Source of the DNA: Treponema sp.
GTDB lineage: Bacteria > Spirochaetota > Spirochaetia > Treponematales > Treponemataceae
Direction: 5' to 3'
DNA: 62,473 bases
Assembly: GCA_012519415.1 (NCBI GenBank)
Contig: JAAYQG010000141.1
Coordinates: 1 to 62,473, forward strand
Part shown: positions 7,971 through 17,261 of the stretch, one piece after another
Numbering within the stretch: the first letter of the stretch is position 1
Layout: every line of letters begins with the position of its first letter
Made by a program: the position numbers and the translations under genes
The notes under the pieces: model-generated
What the model saw: the letters and a program-made list of their open reading frames with translations, nothing else
Told to the model about the DNA's origin: nothing
Database searches by the model: none

Positions 7971-9404
7971 ATGAAAATTATAATAGTAGGTGCAGGCTTT
8001 ACAGGTGTTCAGCTTGCAAAGCGTCTTGTTTCTGAAAAAAACGATGTTGTTCTTATCGATAATGATGAAGAAACCGTTCGCCATACATCAAATCGTGTTG
8101 ATTGTCTTGTTGTTCAGGCTAACGGCAATAGTTTGGAAACTCTTGAATCTGTCGGAATCGAAAAAGCCGATGCACTTGTAGCACTTACAGCATCTGATGA
8201 ATTGAATATGATAACTTGTTCTCTTGTCGATTCTGTTTATCCTGATGTAATTAAAATTGCTCGTGTTCGTAATGATGAATATTATGCTAATTCTAAGCTT
8301 CTCGCTTCACAAAAACATCTTGAAACGACATCAAGCTCGCCTCTTTATGGCATTAACGTAATGGTTCATCCTGATGTAGAAGCTGCGAGAACAATCGTTG
8401 CGGCATATGAACATGGAGCAGTTGCAAAAGTTATGGAATTTAAAGATTCATCTTATGCGATTGCGTCTGTTGATATAGAAAAAGGGAGTAATCTCGAAGG
8501 AATTCTTGTGCAGAACATTAAACCGCTTGTTTCGTTCGGTTTTTTGATTGTTGCAGTTGCCCATGAGGGAAAATCGTTTCTTCCGCGCGGAGATACAAAG
8601 CTTTATGCAGGAGATACGCTTTCGCTTTTACTTGATAAAAATCAGCTTTCGGATTTTTTGAAACTTGCCAGAACAACAGACCAAAAACCTATAAAACGTA
8701 TTGCGCTTGTAGGTGCAGGGAAAGTAGGTTCAAATGTTGCAGATGATTTGCTGAAAAAAACCGGTACCGTAAATTTTTTATCAAAAATGTTTGATAAAAA
8801 GCTCAAATCGCACATTCACCTTGTAATAATTGAAAAAGATCGAAAACTTGCAAAAGAAGCTGCTGCCCGTTTTCCGGAAGTAACAGTATATAATGCAGAC
8901 ATAACAGATGAGAGTTTTGTAGAAGAAGAAAACCTTTCTAATTTTGATCTTGTTATTGCAGCAACTAGAAACCATGAGCTTAATATTGTTACTTCTGCAT
9001 ATTTTAAGGCAAAAGGCTGTTCAAAAAGTATTTGCCTTGTAACAAGCTCTTCATATGCACCGATTACACATAATATCGGTATTGATGTAATTGTGCCCAT
9101 AAAAGATGCTGTCGTTGATACGATTATGAGCCATTTGCGCGGAAAAAGTGTAACAGGTATTCATACATTTTCAGAAGGAACCTTTGAAGTCGTTGAGTAT
9201 GAACTTCCGAAAAACTCAAAAGTATGTGGAATATCATTAAAAGATTTGCGAAGCGGAGTTGAAAGATTTTTGATTCTGCTTATAAACAAAGGTGAAACAT
9301 ATACGATTGCAGACGGCAATACCGTGCTTTCCGGTGGCGATAAACTTGTATTTATTGCCGATGTCGATGATACAAAACATATTCTTGAGGAATTTGGAGA
9401 CTAA
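7971..9404 (+). CDS. trkA: Trk/Ktr potassium uptake regulator, NAD-binding TrkA
   Basis: About 477 residues with the tandem RCK layout of full-length TrkA. The first Rossmann domain begins IIIVGAGFTGVQLA, a first RCK_C follows, then a second Rossmann domain starting IALVGAGKVGSNVA, and a second RCK_C ends the protein. It is the cytoplasmic gating ring that binds NAD(H)/ATP and opens the TrkH channel. I start it at the ATG at 7971 rather than an upstream in-frame GTG (7953), because the conserved MKIIIVGAG begins there. It is followed with no gap by trkH, and the pair is an operon. Confidence 0.92.
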   Translation: MKIIIVGAGFTGVQLAKRLVSEKNDVVLIDNDEETVRHTSNRVDCLVVQANGNSLETLESVGIEKADALVALTASDELNMITCSLVDSVYPDVIKIARVRNDEYYANSKLLASQKHLETTSSSPLYGINVMVHPDVEAARTIVAAYEHGAVAKVMEFKDSSYAIASVDIEKGSNLEGILVQNIKPLVSFGFLIVAVAHEGKSFLPRGDTKLYAGDTLSLLLDKNQLSDFLKLARTTDQKPIKRIALVGAGKVGSNVADDLLKKTGTVNFLSKMFDKKLKSHIHLVIIEKDRKLAKEAAARFPEVTVYNADITDESFVEEENLSNFDLVIAATRNHELNIVTSAYFKAKGCSKSICLVTSSSYAPITHNIGIDVIVPIKDAVVDTIMSHLRGKSVTGIHTFSEGTFEVVEYELPKNSKVCGISLKDLRSGVERFLILLINKGETYTIADGNTVLSGGDKLVFIADVDDTKHILEEFGD

Positions 9405-10850
9405 ATGTTTTTGTTTGTTTTACGCCTAATTTCATTTTTACTTGCAATTGTTGCGTTTACATTTGTTTTGCCGGTTCTATGTGGACTTTGGTATGGTGAA
9501 ATTCAGACTGTTTTTTGTTTTATAATTCCTTTTGTTGTGTGTATGCTGATTGCTGCTGTTATGTGGTTTGTAGGAAAATCACAAAAAACAAAGCAGCTTT
9601 CTTCGCGCGGCGGCTACATTCTTGTTGCTATTGCGTGGATTATGACTTGTTTTTTGGGCGCAGTGCCGCTTTTTTTATCCGGAACAATGGAATCTTTTAC
9701 GGACGTCTTTTTTGAGAGTGTTTCTGGTTTTTCAACAACAGGAGCGACTGTTTTAAGCGATGTTGAATCGTTGCCACATTGCATTAATTTTTGGCGAATG
9801 CAGATGCATTGGCTTGGTGGTATGGGAATTATCGTGCTTACGGTCGCTCTTTTGCCGCTTTTAGGCGTAGGCGGTTTTCAGCTTATTAAGGCTGAAACCA
9901 CAGGCCCCGACAAAGGAAAAATTACACCAAAAATAGCTACAACAGCAAAAATATTGTGGTTCATTTATTTTGGCATGACTTTGCTCGAAACATTTTTGCT
10001 TGTTTTGTGCGGAATGCCTTTTTGGGATGCTCTTGCTCATTCATTTTCTACATTAGGAACAGGCGGTTTTTCTTCTAAAAATTCAAGCATTGGTTTTTAT
10101 AATTCACCCTCAATAGAATGGATTTGCTGTATTTTTATGCTACTTTCCGGAATAAATTTCAGTTTGTATTTTCTGATAATTACCGGAAAAATAAAAGAAG
10201 TATTTAAAAATACGGAACTAAAAGCTTATCTTCTTTTGCTGTTTGCAAGCATAGCAATTGTTTCGGTTGTTATACTTCCGCAATATAAGGATTTGCTTAC
10301 ATCAATAAGACTTGCTGCATTTCAAGTTGTAACTATTGTTACAACAACAGGCTTTGCTACAGCAGATTTTACAAATTGGGTTTCACCTGCGCAGTTTATA
10401 ATATTTCTTCTTATGTTTGTGGGCGGTTGTTCTGGCTCTACAGGCGGCGGCTTTAAGGTGATTCGATGGGTTGTTTTAGGAAAACAAGCTTCAAATGAAA
10501 TACGCCATATTTTGCACCCACATGGAGTTTTTACAATTCGGATTAACAATGAGCCGGGAAGAAAAGACCTTGTTTTTAGTGTTGCTGCATTTGGATTTTT
10601 ATATGCTGTTCTTGTGTTTTTAACAACATTTGTGAGCACTTTTGGAGGACTTGATTTAATTTCTGCATTTACAGCTGCACTTTCTATGGTCGGAAATATT
10701 GGTCCTGGGTTTGGCTTGGTAGGACCTTCGGAAAACTATGGCTTTTTAGTGCCTTTTGTAAAATGGTGGTATTGTTTTGCAATGCTTGCAGGGCGTCTAG
10801 AACTGTACACTCTAATTTTGTTTTTCTTCCCCACATTCTGGAAAAAATAA
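9405..10850 (+). CDS. trkH: Potassium uptake protein TrkH
   Basis: A 481-residue integral membrane protein with four repeated M1-P-M2 pore units. Selectivity-filter loops are visible as SGFSTTGATV, STLGTGGFSS, VTTTGFATADF and SMVGNIGPGFG. It imports K+ driven by membrane potential or ion gradient, gated by TrkA. The ATG abuts the trkA stop codon (9402-9404), with GGAG just upstream inside trkA, so the two are translationally coupled. About 90 bp of featureless AT-rich sequence separate its end from the convergent phosphatase gene. Confidence 0.93.
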   Translation: MFLFVLRLISFLLAIVAFTFVLPVLCGLWYGEIQTVFCFIIPFVVCMLIAAVMWFVGKSQKTKQLSSRGGYILVAIAWIMTCFLGAVPLFLSGTMESFTDVFFESVSGFSTTGATVLSDVESLPHCINFWRMQMHWLGGMGIIVLTVALLPLLGVGGFQLIKAETTGPDKGKITPKIATTAKILWFIYFGMTLLETFLLVLCGMPFWDALAHSFSTLGTGGFSSKNSSIGFYNSPSIEWICCIFMLLSGINFSLYFLIITGKIKEVFKNTELKAYLLLLFASIAIVSVVILPQYKDLLTSIRLAAFQVVTIVTTTGFATADFTNWVSPAQFIIFLLMFVGGCSGSTGGGFKVIRWVVLGKQASNEIRHILHPHGVFTIRINNEPGRKDLVFSVAAFGFLYAVLVFLTTFVSTFGGLDLISAFTAALSMVGNIGPGFGLVGPSENYGFLVPFVKWWYCFAMLAGRLELYTLILFFFPTFWKK

Positions 10851-10938
10851 CATCATATCATCTTAAACATTTTGCTTGTGCGGTTTCCAACTTTTAGAAT
10901 AAACCCAACCGACACACAAAATTTAAATTTTCGCTAAA

Positions 10939-11457
10939 TTAATTTCCGCTTTGTGGACGAATCTCATGCGAAACGCTAAGTTTTTCCAACAAACCTGTAC
11001 AACCTGCAAGAACATCGTTGTAAGTTTGGTCAAAATTGCCTGTGTACCATGGATCGTCTATTTCTTTTACTTTTCCATACATACTTGAAACGCCGCCCTT
11101 GTAAGAAGGAGGAGCAAATTCAAGCAGAAGATGTAGTTTTTTTTGAACGGAATTTCCTCCAATACGCAAAATGTTTTGCATATTAGCATAATCCATTCCG
11201 ACTATATAATCATATTCATCGCAATCTGCTTTTGTAAGCTGAATTGCAGCCCGTCGTTCAAAAGGAATCCCCATTTCACGCAATTTTTGTTTTGTTCCGT
11301 GATGCGTATCGTTTCCGATTTCTTCCCTGCTTGTGCCGCTTGAATTAATCAAAAATGAATTTGTTTTTCCTGCTTTTCTAACAAGTTCTTTCATTACAAA
11401 TTCTGCCATTGTTGAGCGGCAAATGTTTCCGTGGCAGACGAACATTATTTTTTTCAT
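10939..11457 (-). CDS. Low-molecular-weight protein tyrosine phosphatase
   Basis: 172 residues. The P-loop CHGNICRS (8-15, nucleophile Cys8, Arg14) sits at the extreme N-terminus as in all LMW-PTPs, and the general acid is in IDDPWYTG (Asp134/135). These cytosolic enzymes remove phosphate from protein Tyr, sometimes from bacterial tyrosine kinases of polysaccharide export or from arginine; no kinase partner is in the window. The start follows the protease gene stop by 3 bases, so it is cotranscribed with it. Confidence 0.9.
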   Translation of the reverse strand: MKKIMFVCHGNICRSTMAEFVMKELVRKAGKTNSFLINSSGTSREEIGNDTHHGTKQKLREMGIPFERRAAIQLTKADCDEYDYIVGMDYANMQNILRIGGNSVQKKLHLLLEFAPPSYKGGVSSMYGKVKEIDDPWYTGNFDQTYNDVLAGCTGLLEKLSVSHEIRPQSGN

Positions 11458-11460
11458 TTT

Positions 11461-12165
11461 CTATCGCCTTCGGTTGCGTGCAATAAGTAAAATTCGCAAA
11501 AATGAAGCAATCGCAGTCAAGGCAGACGCAACATAAGTCATTGCTGCGGCCGAAAGCACTTTTTTTGTGTCTTTTAGCTCTGCTTCGGTTAATGTTCCCG
11601 TTTGACGCAAAATATTTATTGCCCGTCTTGAAGCGTTAAATTCTACAGGCAATGTAATTAGCGTAAAAAGCACAGAACATCCAAAAAGAATAAGACCAAG
11701 TTCAATCAAAATATTTCCAATTCCCGATGAACTACCGTATCCAAAACCTAATCCCAAAATAGCAAGAAGCGGTCCGAATCTTGAACCGAAACTTGCTATA
11801 GGAACAATCGCGCTTCTAAGCCAAAGCGGCGCATAATTTCTAGCATGCTGAATTGCATGTCCCGTTTCATGGGCAGCAACACCTATAGCTGCTATTGAAG
11901 TTTTTGAATATACAGAATCGGACAATCGTAAAACTTTTTGCGTAGGTGCATAATGATCTGTTAAGTTTCCAGAAACGTGCTCAATGCTGACATCTGTTAT
12001 ATCATTAGCACGAAGTAAAAGCTGGGCTGCTTGTGCGCCGCTTATTCCGCGCTTTGAAGCAATCTTTGAATATTTTGAAAATGTAGATTTAACTTTGAAT
12101 TGTGCAAAAAGAGAAATAATAATTGCAGGCACTACAAGAATTAAATAATATTGATCAATAAACAT
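11461..12165 (-). CDS. YugP-like zinc metallopeptidase (membrane)
   Basis: 234 residues. An N-terminal membrane helix (about 5-22) is followed by a domain with the zinc motif AAHETGHAIQHA (HETGH at 99-103), then two or three hydrophobic segments in the C-terminal half, the layout of the YugP (peptidase-like, DUF2227-type) family. The substrate is unknown. The ATG at 12165 is preceded by GGAGGG at good spacing; a longer in-frame version to 12345 runs through non-coding DNA and is not used. Confidence 0.85.
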   Translation of the reverse strand: MFIDQYYLILVVPAIIISLFAQFKVKSTFSKYSKIASKRGISGAQAAQLLLRANDITDVSIEHVSGNLTDHYAPTQKVLRLSDSVYSKTSIAAIGVAAHETGHAIQHARNYAPLWLRSAIVPIASFGSRFGPLLAILGLGFGYGSSSGIGNILIELGLILFGCSVLFTLITLPVEFNASRRAINILRQTGTLTEAELKDTKKVLSAAAMTYVASALTAIASFLRILLIARNRRR

Positions 12166-12708
12166 AAACCCTCCAGTTTGTGTTTTAAATTGAAATTTAC
12201 AGTCTTGTCTAAAATACTTTAGGAAGCCATAAAAGTCAAATCGTATAAAAATGTTGATTCTTGTTTTAAGAGTGTTGCTTTTTATAAAAGCTTTAAAAAG
12301 AAAAAAGACCGCTAAAGGAGGAAATGAAATACGGTCTTTTTTCAAAAATGTATTGCTGTTTGCAAGAATAAATTATAAAAATCCAATAAAAAAGTCAATA
12401 GCAAACGTTGCGGTTTATTGTAAATTATTTGAAAATAACGCAAACAATGCAAAACCATTCGTTGTTTTGCGTTCGGTTTACAGACAGAAGTTGAAAAACA
12501 ATTATACGCTTCGTTGCAAATTTACTTTTCAGCATAAATAAAAATTTCATTGAACTATTTTGTAATCAAAATCGTAATAAACTTTACGAAACTTCACGTA
12601 AGCTCCTTTAAAAAAAGAATAGGTTTTGATATAATTTTAATGATTTTTGCAAAACACAAACGTCCACGAGTTGTTGTTTTCAAAACGAATCAAAACATAG
12701 GAAATACA
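12166..12708. other. Intergenic region between yugP-like gene and mtnN
   Basis: It contains a symmetric hairpin (12301-12342, own entry). Towards mtnN there is a good -10 TATAAT at 12630-12635 with a weak TTTAAA 17 bases upstream, which would give a leader of about 65 bases. A second small inverted repeat (AACGCAAACAATGCAAAAC against GTTTTGCGTT) lies around 12436-12476. No convincing gene is present; reading frames here are short and of poor composition. Confidence 0.4.
12301..12342. terminator. Symmetric hairpin/terminator with a ribosome site in its loop
   Basis: AAAAAAGACCG (12301-12311) pairs perfectly with CGGTCTTTTTT (12332-12342), so either strand looks like a rho-independent terminator. 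The 20-base loop holds AGGAGG (12316-12321) and, 2 bases on, an ATG (12324) that opens a 15-codon frame ending at 12371. The Shine-Dalgarno spacing is too short to be sure it is used. Confidence 0.55.
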
Positions 12709-13443
12709 ATGTTAGAAAAAATAAAAAAAATTGGAATTATCGGTGCAATGGATATAGAAGTAAAAACGCTAAAAAGTCTTTTATCTTCTTTGCCCCATGA
12801 AAAAGCTGTAAAAATAACGGAAGATGGAAGCTGCACTTTTGCGGAAGGTTTACTAGACGGAATCCCTGTTGTAATTGTTCAGTCTGGAATTGGAAAAGTA
12901 AATGCTGCGTTGTGTGCGCAAAGATTAATTTTGCAGCATGATGTTACTCATATTATCAATACAGGAATTGCAGGAGCGATAGCACGCGGCTTAAAAGTGC
13001 AAGATATAGTTTTATCAATCGACGCTTTGTATCATGATTTTGATGCAGTTGAATTTGGCTATAAACTTACGGAAATTCCCGGTATGAAAAGGTCAAATTT
13101 TCCGGCAGATGAAAAATTAATAGATGCTGCCGCAAAAGCATTTGAATCTTTGGTAGAAGCAAAAAGTCATTCATTATTTAAAGGGCGCATAGCGACAGGA
13201 GATCAATTTGTTGCTTCAAAAGAATTAAAGTCAAAAATTATGGAATCATGTTCTCCCGCATGTGTAGAAATGGAAGGAGCGGCAATCGCCCATGCTTGTT
13301 ATTTGAATCAAGTGCCGTTTATTATTATTCGCAGCATTAGCGATATGGCTGATGACAATGGAGAAAATACTTATAATTTTAACAAAGAAGCAGCCGCAGA
13401 TTTGAGCGCGAAACTTGTTAGAAAAATGATTTCATTCATTTAA
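12709..13443 (+). CDS. mtnN: 5'-methylthioadenosine/S-adenosylhomocysteine nucleosidase
   Basis: A 244-residue Pfs/MtnN. The N-terminal GIIGAMDIEV holds the catalytic Glu (E12 in E. coli), VEMEGAAIA the substrate-positioning Glu, and RSISDMAD the catalytic Asp. It cleaves adenine from SAH and MTA, yielding S-ribosylhomocysteine for LuxS. The start at 12709 follows AGGAAA and matches the family N-terminus; the longer frame from 12550 is not conserved-looking. It lies 50 bases before luxS, the classic two-gene SAH detoxification unit. Confidence 0.95.
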   Translation: MLEKIKKIGIIGAMDIEVKTLKSLLSSLPHEKAVKITEDGSCTFAEGLLDGIPVVIVQSGIGKVNAALCAQRLILQHDVTHIINTGIAGAIARGLKVQDIVLSIDALYHDFDAVEFGYKLTEIPGMKRSNFPADEKLIDAAAKAFESLVEAKSHSLFKGRIATGDQFVASKELKSKIMESCSPACVEMEGAAIAHACYLNQVPFIIIRSISDMADDNGENTYNFNKEAAADLSAKLVRKMISFI

Positions 13444-13493
13444 TGGAAATTAGGAAAATATTAATCCAACCATATTTTAAGGAGGTTTGAAAT

Positions 13494-13970
13494 ATGGAAA
13501 AAAAATACAATGTAGACAGCTTTAATTTAGATCATACAAAAGTCTTTGCGCCTTTTGTACGTTTGGCAGATAAAAAAATTGGAAAAAACGGCGATGTTGT
13601 TACAAAATTCGATATTAGATTTACTCAGCCAAACAGAGATTTTATGACAACGGGAGCAATTCATACGCTGGAGCATTTAATCGCTGAATATATCAGAGAT
13701 GAAATCGATGGCGTTATTGATTTATCTCCTATGGGATGTAGAACAGGGTTTTATTTTACTCTTTGGGGCGATAACAGCGAATCATATATTGCAGAACATC
13801 TTTTGAATGTACTGCGAAAAGTCGCTGTTTGGGATAAACCCATTCCTGCAACAACAGAAATCGAATGCGGAAATTATCTTGACCATGACCTTGACGGTGC
13901 AAAAAGATATGCAAAAAAATTTGTTGACGGTATTGAGCGCAAAGGTTGGAACGCTTTTGAAAATAAATAA
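13494..13970 (+). CDS. luxS: S-ribosylhomocysteine lyase LuxS
   Basis: 158 residues, normal length. The metal site is HTLEH (His57, His61) with Cys125 in ECGNYLDHDL; the catalytic Cys82 is in MGCRTGFY and Glu60 is present. It converts S-ribosylhomocysteine to homocysteine and DPD, the AI-2 precursor, in the cytosol. AAGGAGG precedes the ATG. Downstream, the only strong hairpin (14094-14132) has its T-tract on the opposite strand, so the luxS 3' end is not defined by it. Confidence 0.97.
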   Translation: MEKKYNVDSFNLDHTKVFAPFVRLADKKIGKNGDVVTKFDIRFTQPNRDFMTTGAIHTLEHLIAEYIRDEIDGVIDLSPMGCRTGFYFTLWGDNSESYIAEHLLNVLRKVAVWDKPIPATTEIECGNYLDHDLDGAKRYAKKFVDGIERKGWNAFENK

Positions 13971-14093
13971 TTAACCGTAAGCGAAAACCGGTGCGGAAAA
14001 ATTTATTCCGTATCAAGATTGTTGCAATTTTACGAGAAATGGAAAAATTTCAAAAACTGAAAATGTAATTTCTCTGCATTATTTTAATAAAAA

Positions 14094-14132
14094 AGACAAA
14101 CCCAAACAGGAAAATCTCTCTGTTTGGGTTTG
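14094..14132 (-). terminator. Strong minus-strand intrinsic terminator
   Basis: A 14-bp perfect stem (ACAAACCCAAACAG with CTGTTTGGGTTTGT) around a 10-base loop. On the minus strand it is followed by CTTTTTT; on the plus strand there is no T-tract. It therefore ends a transcript coming from the right, where no protein gene is evident until birA, which runs the other way. Confidence 0.75.
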
Positions 14133-14345
14133 TGCCACAAAAGTTAGGAGGTTCGGTCTTTTGCGGTAAAAACTTTTTTATTCATGAATCTTGCGGAGGA
14201 TTCCATGACATAAAAATCAAGATACAGAAGCATCTTGAAACAACAAGTTTCGAGCGTGTTCTCGATGCGAAGTTGTATCGAAAACTTTACGTCGAAATTT
14301 AGGGAAAGAACCCGACTCCAATACCCTTTTGGGAACAACATACCT
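14094..14345 (-). ncRNA. Candidate structured small RNA
   Basis: Read on the minus strand, about 200 bases precede the terminator. The ends can pair (GGAG-GTTC near 14322-14308 with GAAC-CTCC near 14155-14147). Inside, GACGTAAA pairs with TTTATGTC, and two local hairpins form (TCAAGAT/ATCTTGA; GAATC/GATTC flanked by CAT/ATG). A rod with closing ends, a central bubble and its own terminator is reminiscent of 6S-type RNA, but I see no sequence match to a known family and no clear promoter. Inference only. Confidence 0.35.
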
Positions 14346-14470
14346 CGCTACAAAAAAGAAGCGAGGTTGTTGAACTAAAAAGGAATGGAATATATGAATC
14401 GTTAATTATCTGTTGTTTCTAATTAACATATCATAGTTTAATCTAGTTAATCGTTTTATGAATAGGGAAT

Positions 14471-14498
14471 TTGACCTATTTTTTCTCTTTTGTAGAAT
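14471..14498 (+). promoter_or_regulatory. Candidate sigma-70-type promoter for birA
   Basis: TTGACC (14471-14476), 16 bases, TAGAAT (14493-14498), about 77 bases before the birA ATG. A second -10-like TATAAA is at 14535-14540. Confidence 0.5.
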
Positions 14499-14574
14499 TT
14501 ATAAATAAAATATATAAAAAATTCAGGAATTTGCTATAAAATAATTTCACAAAAAAAACGAAATTTCCAATTTT

Positions 14575-15408
14575 ATGGAAAACAATATGAATTTTAACGA
14601 TACGCAGAATGATAATTCTTATAAAAAGATAAAACTTAATCTCAATGAAAAAGCTTATATATGCAATAAGAACATTCGCCTTTTTGATGTAATAGATTCA
14701 ACAAACAACTACTTGCTGGAATATGCAAAAAAAGGAAGCATAGAACATGGTTCGGTTGTTATTGCATATGAACAAACAGCAGGAAAAGGGCGTTTGGGCA
14801 GAAGCTTTTATTCGCCGCCTGAAACAGGACTTTATATGAGTATTTTGATAGAAACAACTGCACTCAATAAAGAATTTTCAGAAAATCCTACGCTTATTAC
14901 TGTTTTTGTAGCAGTTGCTGCTGCTCGTGCGATTGAAAAAAAATGTAATATCCAAGCAAAAATAAAATGGGTAAACGACCTTTATTATGAACAAAAAAAA
15001 ATTTGCGGCATATTAACAGAAGGAATTTTTAATAAAGGAAAAATCAAAACCTCTGTAATTGGAATTGGTATTAATTTATGTACAAATAATTTTCCGAACG
15101 AATTGGCGGGAAAAGCTGGTTCAATTTTCAGTTGCAAAGAATTGCCAGATAATTTCAGGCTAGAATTAGCGGAAGAAATTCTAAATAATCTTTTTGATGT
15201 TGTTTTGTATGCTGAAAAAACTCAAATAATTGATGAATACAAAGAAAAATCATGCATACTTGGTTCTGTTGTTAAAGTAATATCAAATTCGGAAAGTTAT
15301 GAAGCAAAAGCAATAGATATTTCTTTTGACGGCGAACTTGTAATTGAACATACGAATGGACAAAAAGCATTTCTTAAAACAGGTGAAATAAGCTTAAAAT
15401 TCACTTAA
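14575..15408 (+). CDS. birA: Biotin-[acetyl-CoA-carboxylase] ligase
   Basis: 277 residues. The catalytic domain shows the biotinyl-AMP loop AGKGRLGRSFYSP, then ALNK-containing strands, KIKWVNDLYYEQKKICGILTE style KWPND and KxxGIL motifs, and an SH3-like C-terminal domain. It attaches biotin to carboxylase carrier proteins. The N-terminus lacks the winged-helix of E. coli BirA, so it is a group I ligase without repressor function. The ATG at 14575 has no strong ribosome site; another ATG is four codons later. It converges with the zinc-ribbon gene, 7 bases apart. Confidence 0.92.
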   Translation: MENNMNFNDTQNDNSYKKIKLNLNEKAYICNKNIRLFDVIDSTNNYLLEYAKKGSIEHGSVVIAYEQTAGKGRLGRSFYSPPETGLYMSILIETTALNKEFSENPTLITVFVAVAAARAIEKKCNIQAKIKWVNDLYYEQKKICGILTEGIFNKGKIKTSVIGIGINLCTNNFPNELAGKAGSIFSCKELPDNFRLELAEEILNNLFDVVLYAEKTQIIDEYKEKSCILGSVVKVISNSESYEAKAIDISFDGELVIEHTNGQKAFLKTGEISLKFT

Positions 15409-15415
15409 AATGAAA

Positions 15416-15763
15416 TTAGTTTTTCCATTTATCGTTTTTGGGATACGGACAACGAGCGTTTAATGCTCTAGCTCTTAACAAAACATAACAGCCGCACCAA
15501 GAACATAAAACGCCGCCTCTTAGTGCTTCACAAGAAGAACAAGCTGTAAGCCGCTTGTTTTGTTCATTTTTGTCGGCGATTTTTTCATTTGAATTTTCTA
15601 ATTCGGAAGCTATTTCCGCTATTTTTTCAAATGTCATCAATATAGCTTCTGCTTCTCGTTCGCACTTTGGACAAACGCTGCCACGAGTAACAGCATCAGT
15701 TGTGGCAGCTCTCGTGGCAACAGAATTAGAAACTTCATTGATTGTATAAATTTGTTCTTTCAT
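15416..15763 (-). CDS. Small zinc-ribbon protein
   Basis: A 115-residue soluble protein. A CPKC pair (Cys31/34) leads a predicted coiled coil (40-70, EKIAEIASELENSNEKIADK), followed by a second cluster CSSC (75/78), CSWCGC (87-92) and Cys105 in RCPYPKNDKW. The C-terminal CGCYV-x-x-RA...CP...KW pattern resembles short zinc-binding proteins common in Firmicutes (DUF6171-like, from memory). The function is unknown. It lies 10 bases after the arabinofuranosidase gene on the same strand. Confidence 0.6.
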   Translation of the reverse strand: MKEQIYTINEVSNSVATRAATTDAVTRGSVCPKCEREAEAILMTFEKIAEIASELENSNEKIADKNEQNKRLTACSSCEALRGGVLCSWCGCYVLLRARALNARCPYPKNDKWKN

Positions 15764-15773
15764 TTACAAAATT

Positions 15774-17261
15774 TCAGCAGTTTATAGCAATTGCAGAAAC
15801 CGAATGCGCCGGCAAAGTCAAAGAAAAACTTTTGCCGTCTTGAGAAATTTCTGTTCTTAATGCTTTTGTTACAACTACATCAGGATTATCAAAAGTGTTG
15901 AAAGAATTCATTTTTTCGCCCGTTAATACTTCCGCATTGACGGAGGTAATGTTTTTGCTTAATCCTGCAAAGTGAACATCAACATTTTTTGAACTATTCA
16001 TATCAGTGTTGCATAGTGTTACAAAATATTTTCCTGCTTTTTCTGAAGCCGACACGCTTATGCCGGGCACAAAAACATCATCAATGCCAGCAGAAACATA
16101 TGCTGCGGTTGTTTCAAGCAAAGTTGCGTCTTGGTGTTGTTTGTACATTTTTAGAACATGAAATGTCGGTGTTTTTACTAATTTGTCGCCCTCTGTTAAA
16201 ATTGGAGATTGAAGCACATTTACGGCTTGTGCAAGATTTGCTATTTTTACCCGATCGCTGTGATTGTTGAAAATATTGAGTGTAATACCTGCAACAAGCG
16301 CATCTCTAACAGTGTTTTGCTGATATAAAAATCCAGGATTTGTTCCCGGTTCCACTTCGTGCCAGCAACCCCATTCGTCTACAACTAAACCGACTCTTTT
16401 GTCCGGATCAAATTTTGTCATGATTCTATCATGATTTATGATAAGCTCATCCATTTTGAACGCATTTTTAAGTGTTGTATACCAACCTTTATTGTCAAAA
16501 TTTGTAGCTGAACGTTTGTTGTTCCAATCAATTTCATAACAATAGCAATGAAGGCTAAGGCCGTCCATAAAAGAAGCAGCTTCTCTCATAAGAACTTCTG
16601 TCCAATGGTAATCGGCAACATTTGCACCGCCTGCTATTTTATAGATTTTATCCGAACCGTATTGGCGGACATAAGTTTGGTATCGTTTGTATTGGTCCGC
16701 GTAAAATTCCGCACTCATATTGCCGCCGCAACCCCAGTTTTCGTTGCCCACACCAAAAAAATCCAATTTCCATGAATCTTTGCGGCCGTTCTCTTCCCTT
16801 AGTTTTGCCATTGGAGATTCACCAGAAAAAGTTATATATTCAATCCATTCAGACATTTCTTGAACTGTGCCGCTACCTACATTGCCACAAATATACGGTT
16901 TGCATTCTAATAGCTCGCAAAGCTCCATAAATTCATGTGTACCAAAGCTATTGTCTTCAAGAACTCCACCCCAGTGTGTGTTTACCATGCGTTTTCGTTG
17001 TTTATAATCTCCAATTCCGTCTTTCCAGTGATATTCATCAGCAAAACAGCCGCCCGGCCAGCGAAGGTTTGGAATATCAAGTTCTTTGAAAGCTTCAACA
17101 ACATCTTTTCTGTAACCATTAATGTTGTCTATAGGGGAATCTTTTCCAACCCAAAAACCTCCATAAATGCAGCGCCCCAAATGTTCTGAAAAATGACCGT
17201 AAATATTTCTGTCGATAACTGATTTTTTTTGACCGGCATTAACGATGACTGTTTCTTTCAT
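15774..17261 (-). CDS. abfA: Alpha-L-arabinofuranosidase, GH51
   Basis: 495 residues, the length of intracellular GH51 enzymes, with no signal peptide. The (beta/alpha)8 barrel carries the acid/base Glu174 in GVGNENWG and the nucleophile Glu296 in [19 protein letters not shown] (65-73) is the strongly conserved substrate loop. A beta-sandwich C-terminal domain follows. It removes arabinose side chains from arabinoxylan or arabinan oligosaccharides by a retaining mechanism. AAGGAT precedes the ATG at 17261. With the GH8 enzyme at 47.5 kb it points to use of imported hemicellulose fragments. Confidence 0.95.
   Translation of the reverse strand: MKETVIVNAGQKKSVIDRNIYGHFSEHLGRCIYGGFWVGKDSPIDNINGYRKDVVEAFKELDIPNLRWPGGCFADEYHWKDGIGDYKQRKRMVNTHWGGVLEDNSFGTHEFMELCELLECKPYICGNVGSGTVQEMSEWIEYITFSGESPMAKLREENGRKDSWKLDFFGVGNENWGCGGNMSAEFYADQYKRYQTYVRQYGSDKIYKIAGGANVADYHWTEVLMREAASFMDGLSLHCYCYEIDWNNKRSATNFDNKGWYTTLKNAFKMDELIINHDRIMTKFDPDKRVGLVVDEWGCWHEVEPGTNPGFLYQQNTVRDALVAGITLNIFNNHSDRVKIANLAQAVNVLQSPILTEGDKLVKTPTFHVLKMYKQHQDATLLETTAAYVSAGIDDVFVPGISVSASEKAGKYFVTLCNTDMNSSKNVDVHFAGLSKNITSVNAEVLTGEKMNSFNTFDNPDVVVTKALRTEISQDGKSFSLTLPAHSVSAIAINC

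Larger units (their letters stand above)
13971..14574. other. 600-bp intergenic region, structured, with birA promoter
   Basis: It holds a minus-strand terminator (14094-14132), a stretch with nested inverted repeats read as a possible small RNA (14094-14345), a 13-bp hairpin (14342-14349 with 14360-14367, extended by CAACA/TGTTG around one bulged base), and the birA promoter (14471-14498). The 65-codon minus-strand frame at 14144-14341 lacks a proper ribosome site and is not called. Confidence 0.5.

Noticed and set aside
14144-14341. 65-residue minus-strand frame
   Set aside because: Poor ribosome site, odd composition, and the DNA is better explained by RNA structure.
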